Below are positions 46,744-60,663 of a DNA stretch of 64,000 nt, piece after piece. The notes under the pieces were generated by a model. That model was not told the origin of the DNA. It searched no databases and saw only the letters and a list, made by a program, of their open reading frames with translations. The stretch's first letter is position 1; every line of letters begins with the position of its first letter. Where the stretch lies: positions 37,913,201 through 37,977,200 of the forward strand of contig VZDJ01007747.1 in assembly GCA_008694505.1 (NCBI GenBank). The letters are read 5' to 3'. The position numbers and the translations under genes were made by a program. The DNA is from Cyanoderma ruficeps. Its lineage: Eukaryota > Chordata > Aves > Passeriformes > Timaliidae.

Positions 46744-49700
46744 CTATTGGGGAAAAACCCAAAATTGACAAGTTTTTGTCAGAAAGTGCAATGCCATTAA
46801 AACGTACATTTTCAGCACATTTATTTTCCATGAAGATCTTCAATTCTTTCAATGCTGCCTTGAAATAAGATCCCATGTTAATTAGGAACTTTTTCAATTG
46901 CAGCAGTGTTCACTAGCATCACTATAATTAAGACCATCAGCATTGCTATTGTAAGAGTTTTGCAGTTTAGAACAGCTGCAATTCACTGAGCCTTGAACAC
47001 GTCTTCTATTTTACGCAGTTAATAAATCTGTACACACACGCAGGATTTTTTAATTCTTTATACAAAACAAGGCTCTAGTCTTACAGACAATGGGTGCACA
47101 TTTTTATATTCTGGATGGGTTTCACCCATCTTAACTCAAAAATAGCATGCCATTTGAACATTCAAAGATTCAGAATGTTGCAAACTTCCTTGTTATATTG
47201 AGTTTCTCTCAGAGTAATTATATTTTATCACAGTTTAAATTCAATTCATGGTGTAGTTTTAAACCAGGATGTTATCATCACAGGGTATGATCAGATGATG
47301 ATTTAAGTAACCCCATTTTGCTCGGAGCTGCAATGAATCAGTAGCTTACAGGTAGTCAGTAAACATCCAAGGAGCCATTACCAAAAGCGATGGGGCAGCT
47401 TTTTAAAGAGGCTTTAACACAATTAGAAGTGATTTTCTGATCATGTCCTTAATGATATCCAATGGTTTAATATGTTTCTATATATAAATAATACTCATAG
47501 TAGATCAACACTGTTCTAAAAAGTTTCAAAACTTGGCAACAAGAAACTTATCAATTGTAAGCCAAGAATTATACCACTCCTCAAAAAAGAAGCATTGCAA
47601 CAATAAACAAACTCTTTGGTACGAAACATAGACATATAAAAATATGTAATTCTTAATATAGGGTCTCTGCATGTCCTAGTTTTTCAAGAAGAAAGCACTT
47701 TAACTACAGAATATTAAAAGATGCTTAAAAAGGCCATCTCCAACAGATTAATTAATATCAACAGTTCCAACCCAGCTTATAAATACTGTTTGAAGCAAAA
47801 GCCATTAAGAAATGAAGCAACAGAACATTATTATCAGTTTTAACTTAGCATAATATGAAGTCATACACTTGCACTTGTATGACTTTATTCCTAAGTCCTC
47901 TACTCATACTTGGCAGGCTTTGCAATGTATTCATAAAAATTACTTTTTAACATGCTTTTTTGAATGCCATAAAATCTGAACGTAGCCAAGATGGAAGCTT
48001 CAAAATGCTTCTTATTGCCAAAGTTTTGCAAAATGGCAGTAGGCATATTAAAACATGCAACATTTCTAAGATGTGTCATACAAAAATGTTTCTGAAATTT
48101 CAAAGTTCATAGAACACTTGTTTGTTTTTTTTGCATTAAAAAACAGTCTACAACATTTGGTACTCATTTTTCAAACTCTGACAAATTTCACAAAACTCAA
48201 AATAAAATGTGAAAGCCTCGAATTCTGAAGTTTTCAAATTATGTTAATGTTTTACTCAGTCCTAGGAAAAAAAATGAAAGTATTAAAATGTGGAAAACAA
48301 GTTAACAAAAGAGTAAGCAACAGAAAATAATTTAAAATGCACTAATATTTTGTAATAACACTTATATTAAAAAACATCTATTTTGCAGTAGAAGTTTTAG
48401 CCATAGCATTTTTTTTTTTCAATTCTAGTCAGTGGACATTTATTCACAGATGAACATTCAGAGGTAAACATTCATTTGCTGTATAAATGTGCATAACCAG
48501 GTTTTGGGTATGCATATGGAGTAACTTCAGCAGTAAATTTTAATCTCTGGGTCTTAAGGGCTTTTTTTCTACATGGGAAAATAGGGAGGAGCGTGTAGGG
48601 CTGACAGACAGGTAATCATTTCAGTTCATGTCTTTGGGCATGGGGCGTTTTGCCAAAATTCCTACTGCTACATCATTTATATTTCTCTTTTGCCCATGGA
48701 CATCTTTCTGTAAGAAAGCAAATTCTCTTAGGAGATTTCTTCCGATGATATCACCAGAACTATTAAGATGTAATGAAGGTAAAAATAGGATTCAGGAAAT
48801 GCAAGATTACCAATAACATCTTTACTTATTTCTACTTCTAAACACCTTTTCAGTGCATTTGCTGAATGCAAGTTTTGCTGTTGCCCATCACGTCTCCTCC
48901 ACAGTCAGACTGCACTGCCCTGGCTGTTACAGAGTTCAGCAGAAAACTTACAAAAATTCTTACCTGAGTACATTTGGGTCTACACTACTGTGCAGTGCCT
49001 GTTGAATACTTATATAGAGGTGAACAGAAAGCCAAGCTTCTACACAGCTAACAAAGAGTATCAAATGGGATGTTCAACTGCAGTGGAGTAACTAATTCCC
49101 TTTTATTTTACAGGAATTAGGTACCCCTCACTTTTGAAAATCCCACTGGGCACCAACGTCGGTGTTTACGTATTCTTAAAATTTTACCTTCAACTTCAGA
49201 AAACTTGACAATTCAAACACAGCAAACAAAAATATAATGGTCATGACTATGATTTGCACAACACAGTATTAAACACACAGTACCTACACAGACACAAAAT
49301 GTTTCTAAGACTACTTATGTTAATATGTAAGCTATAAAGTTCACATACCCTCTGCTTCATCCAAATTTATTTTCTGACATTTTTTTTTCCCAATCTTTGC
49401 AATAGAGTCTTCTCTCTTTGACAGCCGGACTTCCCTAGCATTTTTTCCATTTTCGCCTTTCATTTTGATAGAATTAGACTTTCCTAGAGTTCTTCCCTCT
49501 CCCTGCATTAGAAGGAAAGTTAAGGTACTACTTACATTCAGGCTCTATCATTGTATACATAATATGGCCTAAAGGAATGAGGAAAGTTATTTTGGAAACA
49601 CATTTCTCTAACATTGCAACAAATGCTTTCGTTTAGTCCTGATTATGGCAAAGAACATTTGCCATAGCAGTTCCCAAAAATGTAGAAATAAATATAATAT

Positions 49701-52700
49701 TGTTTACTCTGAAGAATTCACGTAACTGAAAGAGCCTTTGAACTACAGAGTAGCTCAATAATTTTCAAACATAGATAAGCCAAAGAGACACGAAACAATG
49801 AACACAGCACAGTGAAAGAGTTAACTGATTCACCATGAAAACAAAGTTCTTCACAAATAAATGCTGTTGACAGTGGAAAAATATCAGACAGATTACAGCT
49901 ATATTCAACCTAGTTACATAATCTGGCCGATTCAAAATCACGTGTGAATGCAGCCTTTGATATAGAATTCTAGAAGGAAACAGAAGATGATCTAATGGAG
50001 AAAAATCGTTGCAGAAGACTTACAGTAGGTCCTTGACTTCTTGAAGATACAGTTGCAGTCTGTTTTACTAATACGCCTCTTTGTCTCTCTGTAAACATTG
50101 AACATAAATATACTTTCTGTAACTACAGATTTATAATTCCCCAAAGAACCAAGATTGAAGGGACAATAATGGACACAACAGATTTTTGCTTTAAAATTGC
50201 TCTAATATGTACTCAGAAAATAAAAAGTGAGCACAGTTGATAACCCTGATGCTTTTCAGTAAAAAACCTACCAGAATCTCCCTCCCATCTTCAGATTTTC
50301 CTCACACTGACCTTAAAGTTAAAAGATGCTGAAATTTCACTTACGTACTAAATTTTCCTTGGCTTTAGATCAAATAATCATAAAATCTGGCAATTCAGTC
50401 TGCAATTCGCAAAATTATAATTTGAAAAAGAAAACGAAAATCAGCAGAAAAGACCATTGAAAGGCCATGTTGAATTTTTCCATCCTGTTTCACGCATCAA
50501 TTATTTTGCAGACACTGCTGTATCCTCCTTGCCATTTTCTAAGTAACCAAAAGGCTCCACCAAAGTAAATCTGCCTACAGCAAATACAGTAACACAGAAT
50601 CATAGCCCTCTTCCACTGGTACATTGCCACAGAACCAACCCACTGCCAGAATGATCCTCTATGATTTAGGCTTTTACAGCTGCTGGGAGCACACTGGATT
50701 TAGGCTTTACTCGTAATCCTTAAACTAATTATCTGTGAGAGTATTTAGAATGAAAACTTTTTTTCAAAATAACAATTGTTTCTGTTGGTTAGAAAAATGA
50801 CAAATCTGATTCTCCTCAATAAATACCTCCATCTTTATAATCCCAGTTCTTCTTGAAAGAGGATCTCTGCCTTAAGTCTATTTAACTTAACCATATCTAA
50901 TTTAGTTTTTGAAAATAAGTGTCCGATATCTGTAAAAAGGTCTCCTAATGAAACCAAACCTTTACTCTCAAGGCTGCTTGCATTAATCTAGAGTGTTAAT
51001 TGTGCCAACAGATTGCCAACTGTTTAGCTGATACATATTTATTTTTCAAATTATGTTGCCTAGGGTAATCATGAGTTTTATCCCTTTTGGTGTTATTTTC
51101 AGAAATTGTCACTTAAAACTGGAGAAGTAGGCTCTGCTACTTTCTCATGCTTAAGAATGATAATATGATAGCACATATAGCTGCTATACAAACTGCATCT
51201 GTTTGCCTTATACAGAATGTCCCTTACTGAATAATTGCCAAATACACAGAAGATATTTGGCACTTCACTCTCACTATTGTTACAAGGCACTGTGTTCCTA
51301 AGCCTGTGTGTGGATCTGTGGCTGAGTACAAACAAAAAATTCAAATATTTCTACTGCAAAATTTCTTGCAGCAACAGTAAAAGTACTTGCTATCACAGAT
51401 TAGTCTTCAATCTTCAGAAACTGCACTGCTTTTTAGTTGAAAAGAATATATGCCACATGTGATATATCTAAATTTAATCATATTTACCTCACCTTCATAT
51501 CAACTGGAAAAACTAACCATAGTCAAGGTTTATAAAACTGACTTGGAACCATAAGCAAAAGCTTTTATACAAACTTACCTCTACCCTTTGATGGTTCTTT
51601 TTCATCTAGAACAACCCGTTGACCATCCAGATTAGATATAGGGACACCAAGATCAAGTGGTTCCTGCTCACCACTCTAAAGTCGGATCACAGTTTGTATG
51701 TAATAGAGAAAAAGCAGTTTTCAGAACAAATTTATGCAGTCTGACATTTTTGAAAGAAAACGAGCAAAGCATTTTTGTATTTCAGAGTAGCTTCAATACA
51801 TTCTTCTACAATTCTAATAGTGTTGATGCCACTAGTGTAAAACTACCTTGATTTCAATGAGTGTAAGCCTATTTTGTGAGAAGAATGGTATCTGGTGAAA
51901 AAAAGATACATGGAGGAAAAAACCCCATCCAATTTGTAAGTGTGCTCAAATACTCTAGCACCATTAGTGTGTATGTTCAGCAAATCATGTTCTCCAGAGA
52001 ACATTTAAGATTATTTTTTATTTTAAATTGATTGTATTTCATTTATTTTGTAATTTCATTAAGTGAAGTTACTTTTAAAGCAGCATGCTTTTCAGTTATC
52101 TTAAAAACTTGGACTGGTTCGGTTAAGACAGCATAGAGAAATACCACAAAATTAACTTTACATTCCTAGGTATTCCAGCATAATAGAAAAGAGAACATGC
52201 TAGCCAAGAATTCAGTAGTAGAGATGTTGAATCAGTCTGCTCTCACAAAAAAATTCTGCAAGGGGATTTGTGGTAACTTTCATTATTCCCAGGATAATGG
52301 AACAAAAGCTTTAATCAAACCAACTTTCCCTGGCTATTAATGGGAGTTGAGCTCTGGAAGAAGCAAAGTTCAGGCTTGTTTATTTAGGGTGTTGGATATA
52401 TTTTGAAGAGAATATAAAACAGACATAGACTAAATATTTGAGGTAAGTACCATTAAGCATAATGGTTATAAGTATGATGAATTTTACCTCAAAATGTAGC
52501 TATAGATATTTAAATGCCTAATTCTCAGGAGAGGAATCATTCCAGGCACTAACATATGATCTCCTCCAGACAGAAAATACTGCTACTTGAACTACATCAA
52601 AGAATACTTACTAGTCTTGCCACAAGTTCATTAAGATTTAACCCATATTTTGCAACAACAGGCCTTAGGACCTCTGTTACTGGTTTGGTGGGTTTTGCCT

Positions 52701-55700
52701 TCAGACCAACTGAGCGGTTGATAGGAACAAGATCCAGCCTGAAACACAGCAATTGTAACATGAAATGTGAAATATCCCAGTAAACAAAGTGAACAGAAAT
52801 ATGGAAAATCCAATCTACACCAAAGTTATATCAATTTACAGCTAGTAACTAGCTGGAACTGCAGCAGCATGAATCTATGCTAAACTGAAGAGACAAACAA
52901 TTTTTTTTCTTTTTTTTACTTTATTATTATTTTTAATTTATTATCACTTACATTTAACACAAATAAAAATTGTACTGTTTCACTTGCCAGAGCCAGAGTA
53001 TTTCAGACTAAGGAAAAGCATTCCACAGCATTTCCATATTTACAGGGAGATTACTCTGACCAGTGTGGTCCAGGACTCCTTCCAAAGTGACTCCATGCCT
53101 GGACTATAGACTTGGATGCAAGAAAAATACTTCTTCTCAGATCCACAAGAGAGACTCACGATTTCTTATGCAATTACAAAAGACGAATTTGGACAAGTAT
53201 TTTAATTTTTAAGCAGACTAACAAACACAGGAATTCCAGATGATGCTACTTCTTTAGGGTTGGTGCCACCGTATGATGAAATACTGGTATAAGAGAAACT
53301 TATATACCAAAGCAGAAAATGTAATTAACTTAGAATTTACAGGCTAAAGATCTCTCTTCAGAGCCTATTATAAAATTTTGCATTGTTAAAACAGGAAAAG
53401 AATAATGAAATGCAAAAATTAAAAGAAGAAATTAAACCCAAACAACTAATTCATTAGCATGTATTTCCCTGCATAGAGCTGTGCCTAGCTTTGGGTTTTT
53501 TTGTTGTTTTTTTTTAAATGCTCTTCATTTGTGCCCTGAATCCTCCATAAGCATCATTTGACTGTAATGGTACTACAGCATGAAATCAAGGACAAGCTTA
53601 TTACTAACAAAACAATAAGAAGAAATTAGTGATATTACTATTAATTATGAAACTAATGATATTACTATTAATGATATTACTATTATCAGCAATTTTGTCA
53701 GTCACAATTAAATATAAAACTCATGTTTTATCTCACAAAAATCACTTAAACACAAGATGTTAAGTGATGATGACTTTTCTCTTCAACACGAAGCCAGAAT
53801 AACTGAAACGTTGTCCTTCATATTTTCTCTGAATTCAACAGTTACTAAATTGGAATGATCCATTTTAATCATTAGCTGGTAATTGATACAGAAGTGGCAA
53901 ACACTGAGGTAACTAAGTATAGCCACACAGTATTTCTCCTTTGTCTGAAAATGTTCCAAATATTTGACTGTATTTGATACATAGCATCTACCCAGAAAAG
54001 GGAATAATGTAGAACATTTCTACATTTTAATTATCACACAAATAACATATGCTACTGCCTACTTAAAGTTCCTTTTTAACTTGGAGACTCAACAAGCTCA
54101 CACCTAATAAAAGACTGCTCAATCTCAATTTCAAAATTGAGTATGTTATGCAGTATTTATTAACCTGAAGTACCTTTAAATAGATATTAGCCCAGCTTCC
54201 TAAGTAATATAGAGCCAAAATAAGGAATGCCTGACAAAATAAACTTTATTCACTTCTAAAGTCCAGGTCGGTAATGTAATATATTTTACTTCAATACTTT
54301 TTCCTGAAATAATTAATCCAGGAGTTTTCATAGCATTGGTTTGGATTCGTTTTGGAAAAAAATACAAATGATATTTTGAAAAAACGCACACTACCAAATA
54401 TATTACATAAAACTAAATATATCATATACTACATTATATTATATCCATACTAATAATTTAACATAGAGTTGTTTAAGATTCAGGTTCACCAGATGACTTT
54501 TATTTATACAATTAGTCTTACTATAATTTTCCAGGTGGGCATATAATTACAGATATAACTGAATGGGAACATGCCATCAGTAAATATATCCATTTAATTT
54601 TAAGACTAGGAGACTCACAGTTCAATTTCCCTATCCTTCTTGTGTTACTCCAACCTACAAAACCTGTTTCTTTCTGATGTGGAAGGACCCTCTGGACCCA
54701 CAGATGTGTCCAATGTTTTCACAGCTGCCTCAGCTTGAGCATTTTGACATCATAGTAATATTTAAATGTCCCCAAACTGGAACACTGGCATCAAAATCCC
54801 ACTTGTATCCCAAAAGCAATCCAGAAAACCCCCTCCTGCAGCTGCACAGCTCCTGTATCACTGCACAGCTAACTGGCAACTTACTTTACTGCACTTACAA
54901 AAAGTAAAATGGAAAACAGGGTGGAAAAGGCCAGAGGAAGAGATTATTTTCGACTCTTACCGAAATAAAGTGCGTTTTTCTAAGCGCAGGTCCCGGGACT
55001 CCAGGATGCTGCTGTCTTGGTGCAACACCAGGGGCTACAGAGCACGTCAGGGACAAAAGAAGAGAGAGCAAATTAATTTTAAACTACTGAAAAAAGAGAA
55101 GCTTTGTTGGTAAATTTTTTTAAGATAACGCAAAATATTATTAATATAGGTTGCAGGCATTCAAGTGACTGTTCCTTTACCATATGGAACCTGATTAAAG
55201 TGTGTTTTCTTTTGGCTAGGTGTGAAACAATCACCAAAATTCAATTTCCACTGGAGTAAGCAGGTGTTTAGGAACTTGGTTTTGTAAAACAAACCTAGAC
55301 TCCTCAACTTACATAGAATGATGCACTAGAAAATAGGGCCAGCTAACAGTCTTTATAAGCTTTAGAAGAAAATGCTCATAACTATGAATATTCATGGATT
55401 TTTGTTATTATAATCATCTAGATGGATCAAAAGCAGGAATTTAAGAGAATAAATACTTCATGACCACATCTTCTCTTTGAATTGGAGCTACTTCTGTTGA
55501 ACTAAGAGCCACCACACACACACACACTGCACCGTCCACACAGATTGTTGTCTTGGAAATTTTCCTCAATATTAAAACCAGTACCTCATTTCTAGCATTA
55601 ATGCACCCCATTCATCTTTGAACTGAATGTCACTATGCTTTTGGGCTTTAATGCACTAGCATCTACTACCACACAGTTGTTTTCTTTGTGGATAATCCAA

Positions 55701-58700
55701 TTCTCCTTCAATTAACCAGCAATTAAAGCTACGGGCAGAACCAGGAGATATGCGTCAGTATGGAGAGAACAGAACTCCCTATTTGTAGAATGGGATCCAA
55801 AATGCTTCCAAAAAAAGCCCAGGAATATGCAGTACCTTATCACCTCCAACTAGGAACAGGTCCACTGCAGCTATGTTGATGCCATGTTTCTCACAGACCC
55901 CAGAGAGCACCTCTTTGATGGAGAACCCAGATTTCACAGCCATTTTGCTTGATGAACCATCCGGAAGGTTTACACAGCAGTATTTGGGGGATTTGTCCTT
56001 ATCAGGTACAAATGCAGGCAATCTTGAAGTTTCAGACTTAAAAGGAAAAAGAAAGGTCAGTGCCCAATGTGAAAATCAGGACTGGGTATAAACTTTCAGA
56101 GTCTGCAGCGATCAGACCAAGCCAAGAGCCATACTTTCTACCATGCGTTAGAAATCCTTCCAAATACCCCAAATATCAGATAAATTTAACTCCTAGGGAA
56201 AAATATCACAATATTACACAAATCTAAATTTATTTCAATAGCAGATGAAGTTTTACACAGCAAGTGTGTAAACCAGTTGCAAAGTTTACTAAAGAATTCC
56301 TAAGTAAAAAGTATAAAAGTAAATAAAATCTTATTAAGCATCCAAATAGTTAAATGTCTGTGCTCAACAATGTCCTAAAAAATTACCATTGGCACCCTAT
56401 GAATCAACATTTAAGTGAAGAGGAATGCCTTTAAACATCAGACTCCTCAATCTCTCCTCTCAAAATTTCCTCTTCTTTCAACATAATACAAATTCTATGC
56501 ACAAATGCACCACAGAGAAATTAAAATTTTAAAATTATTCACTTCATGACCATTAATTGTTTTTATTAAAGGGAATTATAACTACAATGTTATGGGCTAG
56601 GCACTCACCTTTATTCTAGAGTAACAGTAGAATAGTAACACTACTACTAAAGAGCAAAAGGATCTTTGAAAATTTAACAAAAAGCTCACTTATAACTTAA
56701 AAGGACCTTAAAAAATATTGGTTTTGACAGCCTATTAGGGTACTCATCGTGCTTTTTCTCTTTTCTTTAACTTGATGGCTCTCATTCAAATCACAGTAAC
56801 TTTCTGACTTAAATCAGGTGGGAGTGGGAGAGAAATGAGGGGTTGTTGCTTTAGGGAGGCTTTGCATTTTCTATTTTTTAAGACAAGACTTTTCTGCAAC
56901 AAAAATAAACATGACTTCACCATGCTTGTTTTCCTGATCAGTATTTTTAGCATAGATAAAATTACACAGGTTTTAGTTAATGGTTAATTACATGGCATCT
57001 AGTTTATTAGAGGGATATCGAAAGCACAAAAAACCCTTAAATTTTCCTTTTTTTAGATTCTTCCTCCATGTCAATATAGATAAAATAAGGCATTACATCT
57101 ACGTTTTATTAATACTGTTTTAATTTTGCACCTCACTAGTTTTACACTGCGAAGGCAGAACTTGATGGTTAGAAATCACAGGGTTTCACTTGTTAATTCA
57201 CTTGTTAATTTCTTAGCATGACAAAGTGTTTGCAACAAACTTCTCAGGTTTTTAGGGCCAAGTTAAGTCATAATGACAAGAACACACACCTTTAAGAGAA
57301 ACAGACAGAGAAGAAGCACAACAGACCCTGGCACAACAAAAATCAACCTAATGCAACTTGCATCCCCCTTATTGCATATGCCAAGAAGAGGGAAAGCTTT
57401 AACTTGTGGTCGTTCAAAACAGTTTCTCTCTCTTGCAGGTAGAACATACTGTTTTTAAAGAGCTGCAGTATTTAAAAGGGAAACTTTATTCTGGTAGTTC
57501 ACTGGTGCCTGATGTTAAGACAGACAAAATGCAAAGCATATCCAAGGACAGAGTAAGAAATAAGACATGAATACAACCTCTACTGCATTTCTAACACTCT
57601 AAAAATTGCCTAATATTACATTTAGTGCTCCAGCTGTATCACCTAAAAACCCTTTCCCAAGGCATTACATCAAAGAAGCTGTAGCCCACTAGTTAGAAAA
57701 TCAGTAATTCCCTGTTTTATCTGCTCCCACTGGTGCATTAGTAAGAGGCAGGCATTACCAAGTCGAGACTAGCAGTGGATGACATGGAGCCTTGTGATTC
57801 CCGTCTGTATGACAATCCATTGGACTGAAAAGAATCTGTTTGTGCAAAGAATCAACAATCAGTAAAGTAATTTTATTATTTATTACAATACAAGAAACTA
57901 TTTCAAATATTAGCTTGTTGGGTCACGAATTTTTCTTTTTTCATTAAAAGGAAAGAAACCATCAAATCTTTGTACAGTGCACAGAAGCATGGAAACCAAA
58001 GCAACATTTGGTTGAGTGTTTATTGGTTACGTAAGCCCTGAATAAACTCACTTGTTTTTATATAGAAAAAAAGAAAAAATAATCCCTTTTTTACAAAAAT
58101 ATTTTAGCTTAGTTAATTAGATTTAACAAGATTTCAATATCTCATCTTAAAAATCAATCTACCTCTTCAGATATTCTCAGGAGATAAATACTTTTAAAAC
58201 TGCAAGTATTGTGTTAGAACACTAAAATCTAAGACAATTACTAGTTACTTTCAGAAGGTTATGTCTATGATCTCAGCAAATGCCTGTGATGTTTTTTCAC
58301 ATAGGAATATACTAAGAACACTCAAATTATCCATATGATCAAAGGTATCCTGTGGCTCTGGTCATTTACCAGAAGCAAAAACTACAGTATCAAATATGGA
58401 CCAAATGTGGTGCTTTGCTTGAATTTCTTCATTATTTTTAACTCAACAGAATAATTTACTGTCAAAGTTTTGTCTTCCCCAGAGGCCACATACAGGTGCT
58501 TTCATAAGGGAACTTTTCCTTAAACTCTCAAACACAATTAAGTAACAAAACAGCAGGTTACAAGGGCTTTCACACCTCTGACTCTCCTTTTTTCATTTTA
58601 GTCAGGGAAGGTGAAAACAGATGGTGACTGTTCAAAAGTGAACATACCTGTGTGTTACTGATAAAAGAAAAAGTAGGATAACACAGATGGAGGAATTTTT

Positions 58701-60663
58701 AAATAGCTGTATCTATAGCACTATTTGCTGTACTGCTCCTGGACTTTTCTGTAAAGATTTGAAATTATCTTTCTATAAAAATAGTAGCTCTCTGCTTGAA
58801 AAAGCAATTACCAGCACACAGAATGGCAGAATGTGCCAAAAAGTAGGAAAAAAAAAAATCTTGTGGAAGTCAGTAAAAACAATTTTAAATATTGTCATAT
58901 TTTTATCTATTTACTTGTACGTCTTCCAGAAAATTGCAGCAATAGTAGCCACACTATGGCCTACTGGCTTGACAGTTCTTTTCCTCTGTCACTTCCAAGA
59001 ATGCACTTCAATGGCAACTAACGATGGTAAGATTAGTCACACCTACTGCTGAAACAACCGTGAAACAAAGTGGAATGTGATACTCACCGTTTGGATAATC
59101 ACCATTTTCTCTTCTCTTCTGTGATTTTCCCAAACTCTTACTTCTTGACCATGAGAAGAATGTTCCCCTTTTTTTCTTCTCAGTGTCCTCCTCTCCTGAT
59201 TCTTCATTTAAAGATCTTCCTGATTTTGACTTACCACTTAGCTATCACCAAAACACAATTAAATCACTGGTTAGATCACAGTTGTGAGTATATTGTCTAA
59301 AATAAACCTTCCCACACTTCTTCCTAAAACAAGAGTGTGATGGCCAGGTTAGCTGCCTTCTTTACCCCACGCACAAGTGTTTGTGCCAGCATCCCTCTCA
59401 CCAGCAATCAAAAAAAACCCAAAAAACCCTCACCAATGGCAACAAAAAGAAACAGAGATGGATACGTGCTACTTGGTAGGGAGTACAAAACGGTAGCTGG
59501 AAATGAGCCATGGAGAGCTCCAGCAAATATGAAAGAACTGTCCCCAGCTCACCAGTAATGCCCCAGTTAATGTGGAAAGGCCATATGCCTTGCTTTTAGA
59601 ACACTGATTTTAACTTTGGTATTTTTCTTAGGCTAGACTTGAATGTGAACAGCTTTCAAAGACAATGACAAAGTACTGTTTAACATTTACAAGTAAAATC
59701 AAGTATTTATTAGAGTCGAAGAATACAAATGTCAGGAATGTTTGATATTAAACTAAACTTGCTTTTAACGAGCTAGTATTCTTGTTAGATTATTAGAATA
59801 TTCCTTGAAATGCTACTTTTTAAAGGTTCCTAGTCATAAGACACATAATGGCAGATGGGGTAATCTGTAGTGATTGACATGAAAAATGAAACGTTATAAT
59901 TTACCCATACAGTTATGTAATGCAATGGTGGTATTATCTACAAGAATAAAAAAATAAACCCTAAATAATGTCAGGGGATCAGTCAGTAAGAGTACTGGTC
60001 TAATTTTTAAGCAACTGTACTATTTAACACAGAGTTATCTTCATTCAGTAGGAGCTAAGAAACTAAAAACTACCCTCCGAAAAAATGAGTTAGTTTAGGT
60101 TAAGCCTTCTCCAAAACTTCTGATAAAATGTCTCCTCTCAGCCAAGGCTAAATTATCACATCTTAATTCCCATATTCAACCAAAATAAGCTTCTTAACTG
60201 TTGTGTTAACAAAATAACTCTTACTTTTTATTAGTACGCATATTGCTAAATAATAATGAAGATTTAAAATTATATTCAGAAATTCAATATCTAGAAAACT
60301 GATTCAAAGGCAAGGATAAAAAAAAATATATTCCTGAGTACATAAAAATTTTGCAATTGTATTTGCCAGAATCTCTAACAAGACATTTTAATTTTATTTT
60401 ATATATTATCTTTGATTTTCTAAAGAACTTGAAAAACATTATTTAAAAACATGGTTTTGAGATAACAACAATGCAAAGGTCACCTTTTTTGGTGTTGACA
60501 TGTTGGACTTCTCTGAACTGACGCTGTGTTTAGAAGTGGGGCTGCTGGGAACACGCTGAGGATCAGGAAGAGGACGTCCTTCCACTTCAGCTAAGATGCA
60601 TTCTTGGTAAAGGGGGGATTTGAGGAAGCGAGTATAGCTATCAAACTTCATCAAGTTAAATAT
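46109..60663 (-). CDS. RGS12: RGS12, regulator of G-protein signaling 12, C-terminal half (10 coding exons, spliced)
   Basis: RGS12 is a cytoplasmic and nuclear scaffold that speeds GTP hydrolysis by Gi/o alpha subunits, binds Ras and Raf-type partners, and holds Gi-GDP through its GoLoco motif. Ten minus-strand exons join in frame: 60484-60663, 59088-59241, 57759-57835, 55836-56036, 54961-55034, 52612-52738, 51579-51675, 50024-50088, 49349-49502 and 46109-46743 (1764 nt, 587 residues plus stop). Numbered from this fragment they hold the last RGS helices (about 1-25), a Ser/basic linker, Ras-binding domain 1 (about 155-226), domain 2 (about 227-298), a basic linker, GoLoco (about 378-399, with the DDQR signature) and a Ser/Pro-rich tail ending SRF. 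Exon content and order follow mammalian RGS12 closely. RGS14 shares the layout but lacks this long tail. The upstream PDZ, PTB and main RGS exons lie past the right edge. Confidence 0.97.
49349..49502 (-). CDS. RGS12: RGS12 exon: basic linker before GoLoco
   Basis: 154 nt, phase 0-1, encoding [20 protein letters not shown] and [20 protein letters not shown]. Acceptor AATGCAG, donor GTATGT. Confidence 0.95.
50024..50088 (-). CDS. RGS12: RGS12 exon: short linker
   Basis: 65 nt, phase 1-0, encoding [20 protein letters not shown]. Splice sites TTACAG and GTAAGT are good. This linker is less conserved than its neighbours. Confidence 0.9.
51579..51675 (-). CDS. RGS12: RGS12 exon: Ras-binding domain 2, end
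   Basis: 97 nt, phase 0-1, encoding [20 protein letters not shown] and [12 protein letters not shown]. Acceptor CTTTAG, donor GTAAGT. Confidence 0.95.
52612..52738 (-). CDS. RGS12: RGS12 exon: Ras-binding domain 2, first part
   Basis: 127 nt, phase 2-0, encoding [32 protein letters not shown] and ELVARL. Strong TTTCAG and GTAAGT sites. Confidence 0.95.
53631..53685 (+). repeat. GATATTACTATTA repeat
   Basis: Three copies of GATATTACTATTA at about 53631-53643, 53658-53670 and 53673-53685 in an RGS12 intron. Confidence 0.85.
54961..55034 (-). CDS. RGS12: RGS12 exon: end of Ras-binding domain 1
   Basis: 74 nt, phase 0-2, encoding [20 protein letters not shown] and RTLFR, which is nearly invariant in RGS12. 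Acceptor CTGTAG, donor GTAAGA. Confidence 0.95.
55836..56036 (-). CDS. RGS12: RGS12 exon: most of Ras-binding domain 1
   Basis: 67 codons, phase 0-0, containing [20 protein letters not shown] and [17 protein letters not shown] of the first ubiquitin-like Ras-binding domain. The donor is a weak GTACTG; reading through it adds 18 residues before a stop. Confidence 0.95.
57759..57835 (-). CDS. RGS12: RGS12 exon: linker before Ras-binding domain 1
   Basis: 77 nt, phase 1-0, encoding [19 protein letters not shown] and TASLDL, likely phosphorylatable serine-rich sequence. Donor GTAATG is moderately weak. Confidence 0.93.
59088..59241 (-). CDS. RGS12: RGS12 exon: basic Ser/Lys-rich linker
   Basis: 154 nt, phase 0-1, encoding [19 protein letters not shown] and then [16 protein letters not shown] perfect GTAAGT sits seven bases inside the exon (59234-59229) besides the normal GTGAGT donor. 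Confidence 0.93.
60484..60663 (-). CDS. RGS12: RGS12 exon: end of RGS domain
   Basis: Sixty codons, phase 0-0, starting [20 protein letters not shown], the final helices of the RGS fold, and ending in STPKK. The acceptor is TTTCAG. The donor is the non-consensus GTGACC, yet the junction [13 protein letters not shown] matches mammalian RGS12. Confidence 0.95.

Noticed and set aside
46744..46897. Upstream part of the open frame before the last RGS12 exon
   Set aside because: The preceding exon joins at 46743 to complete the conserved DEAE-EFFEL sequence, so the open frame further upstream is intronic.
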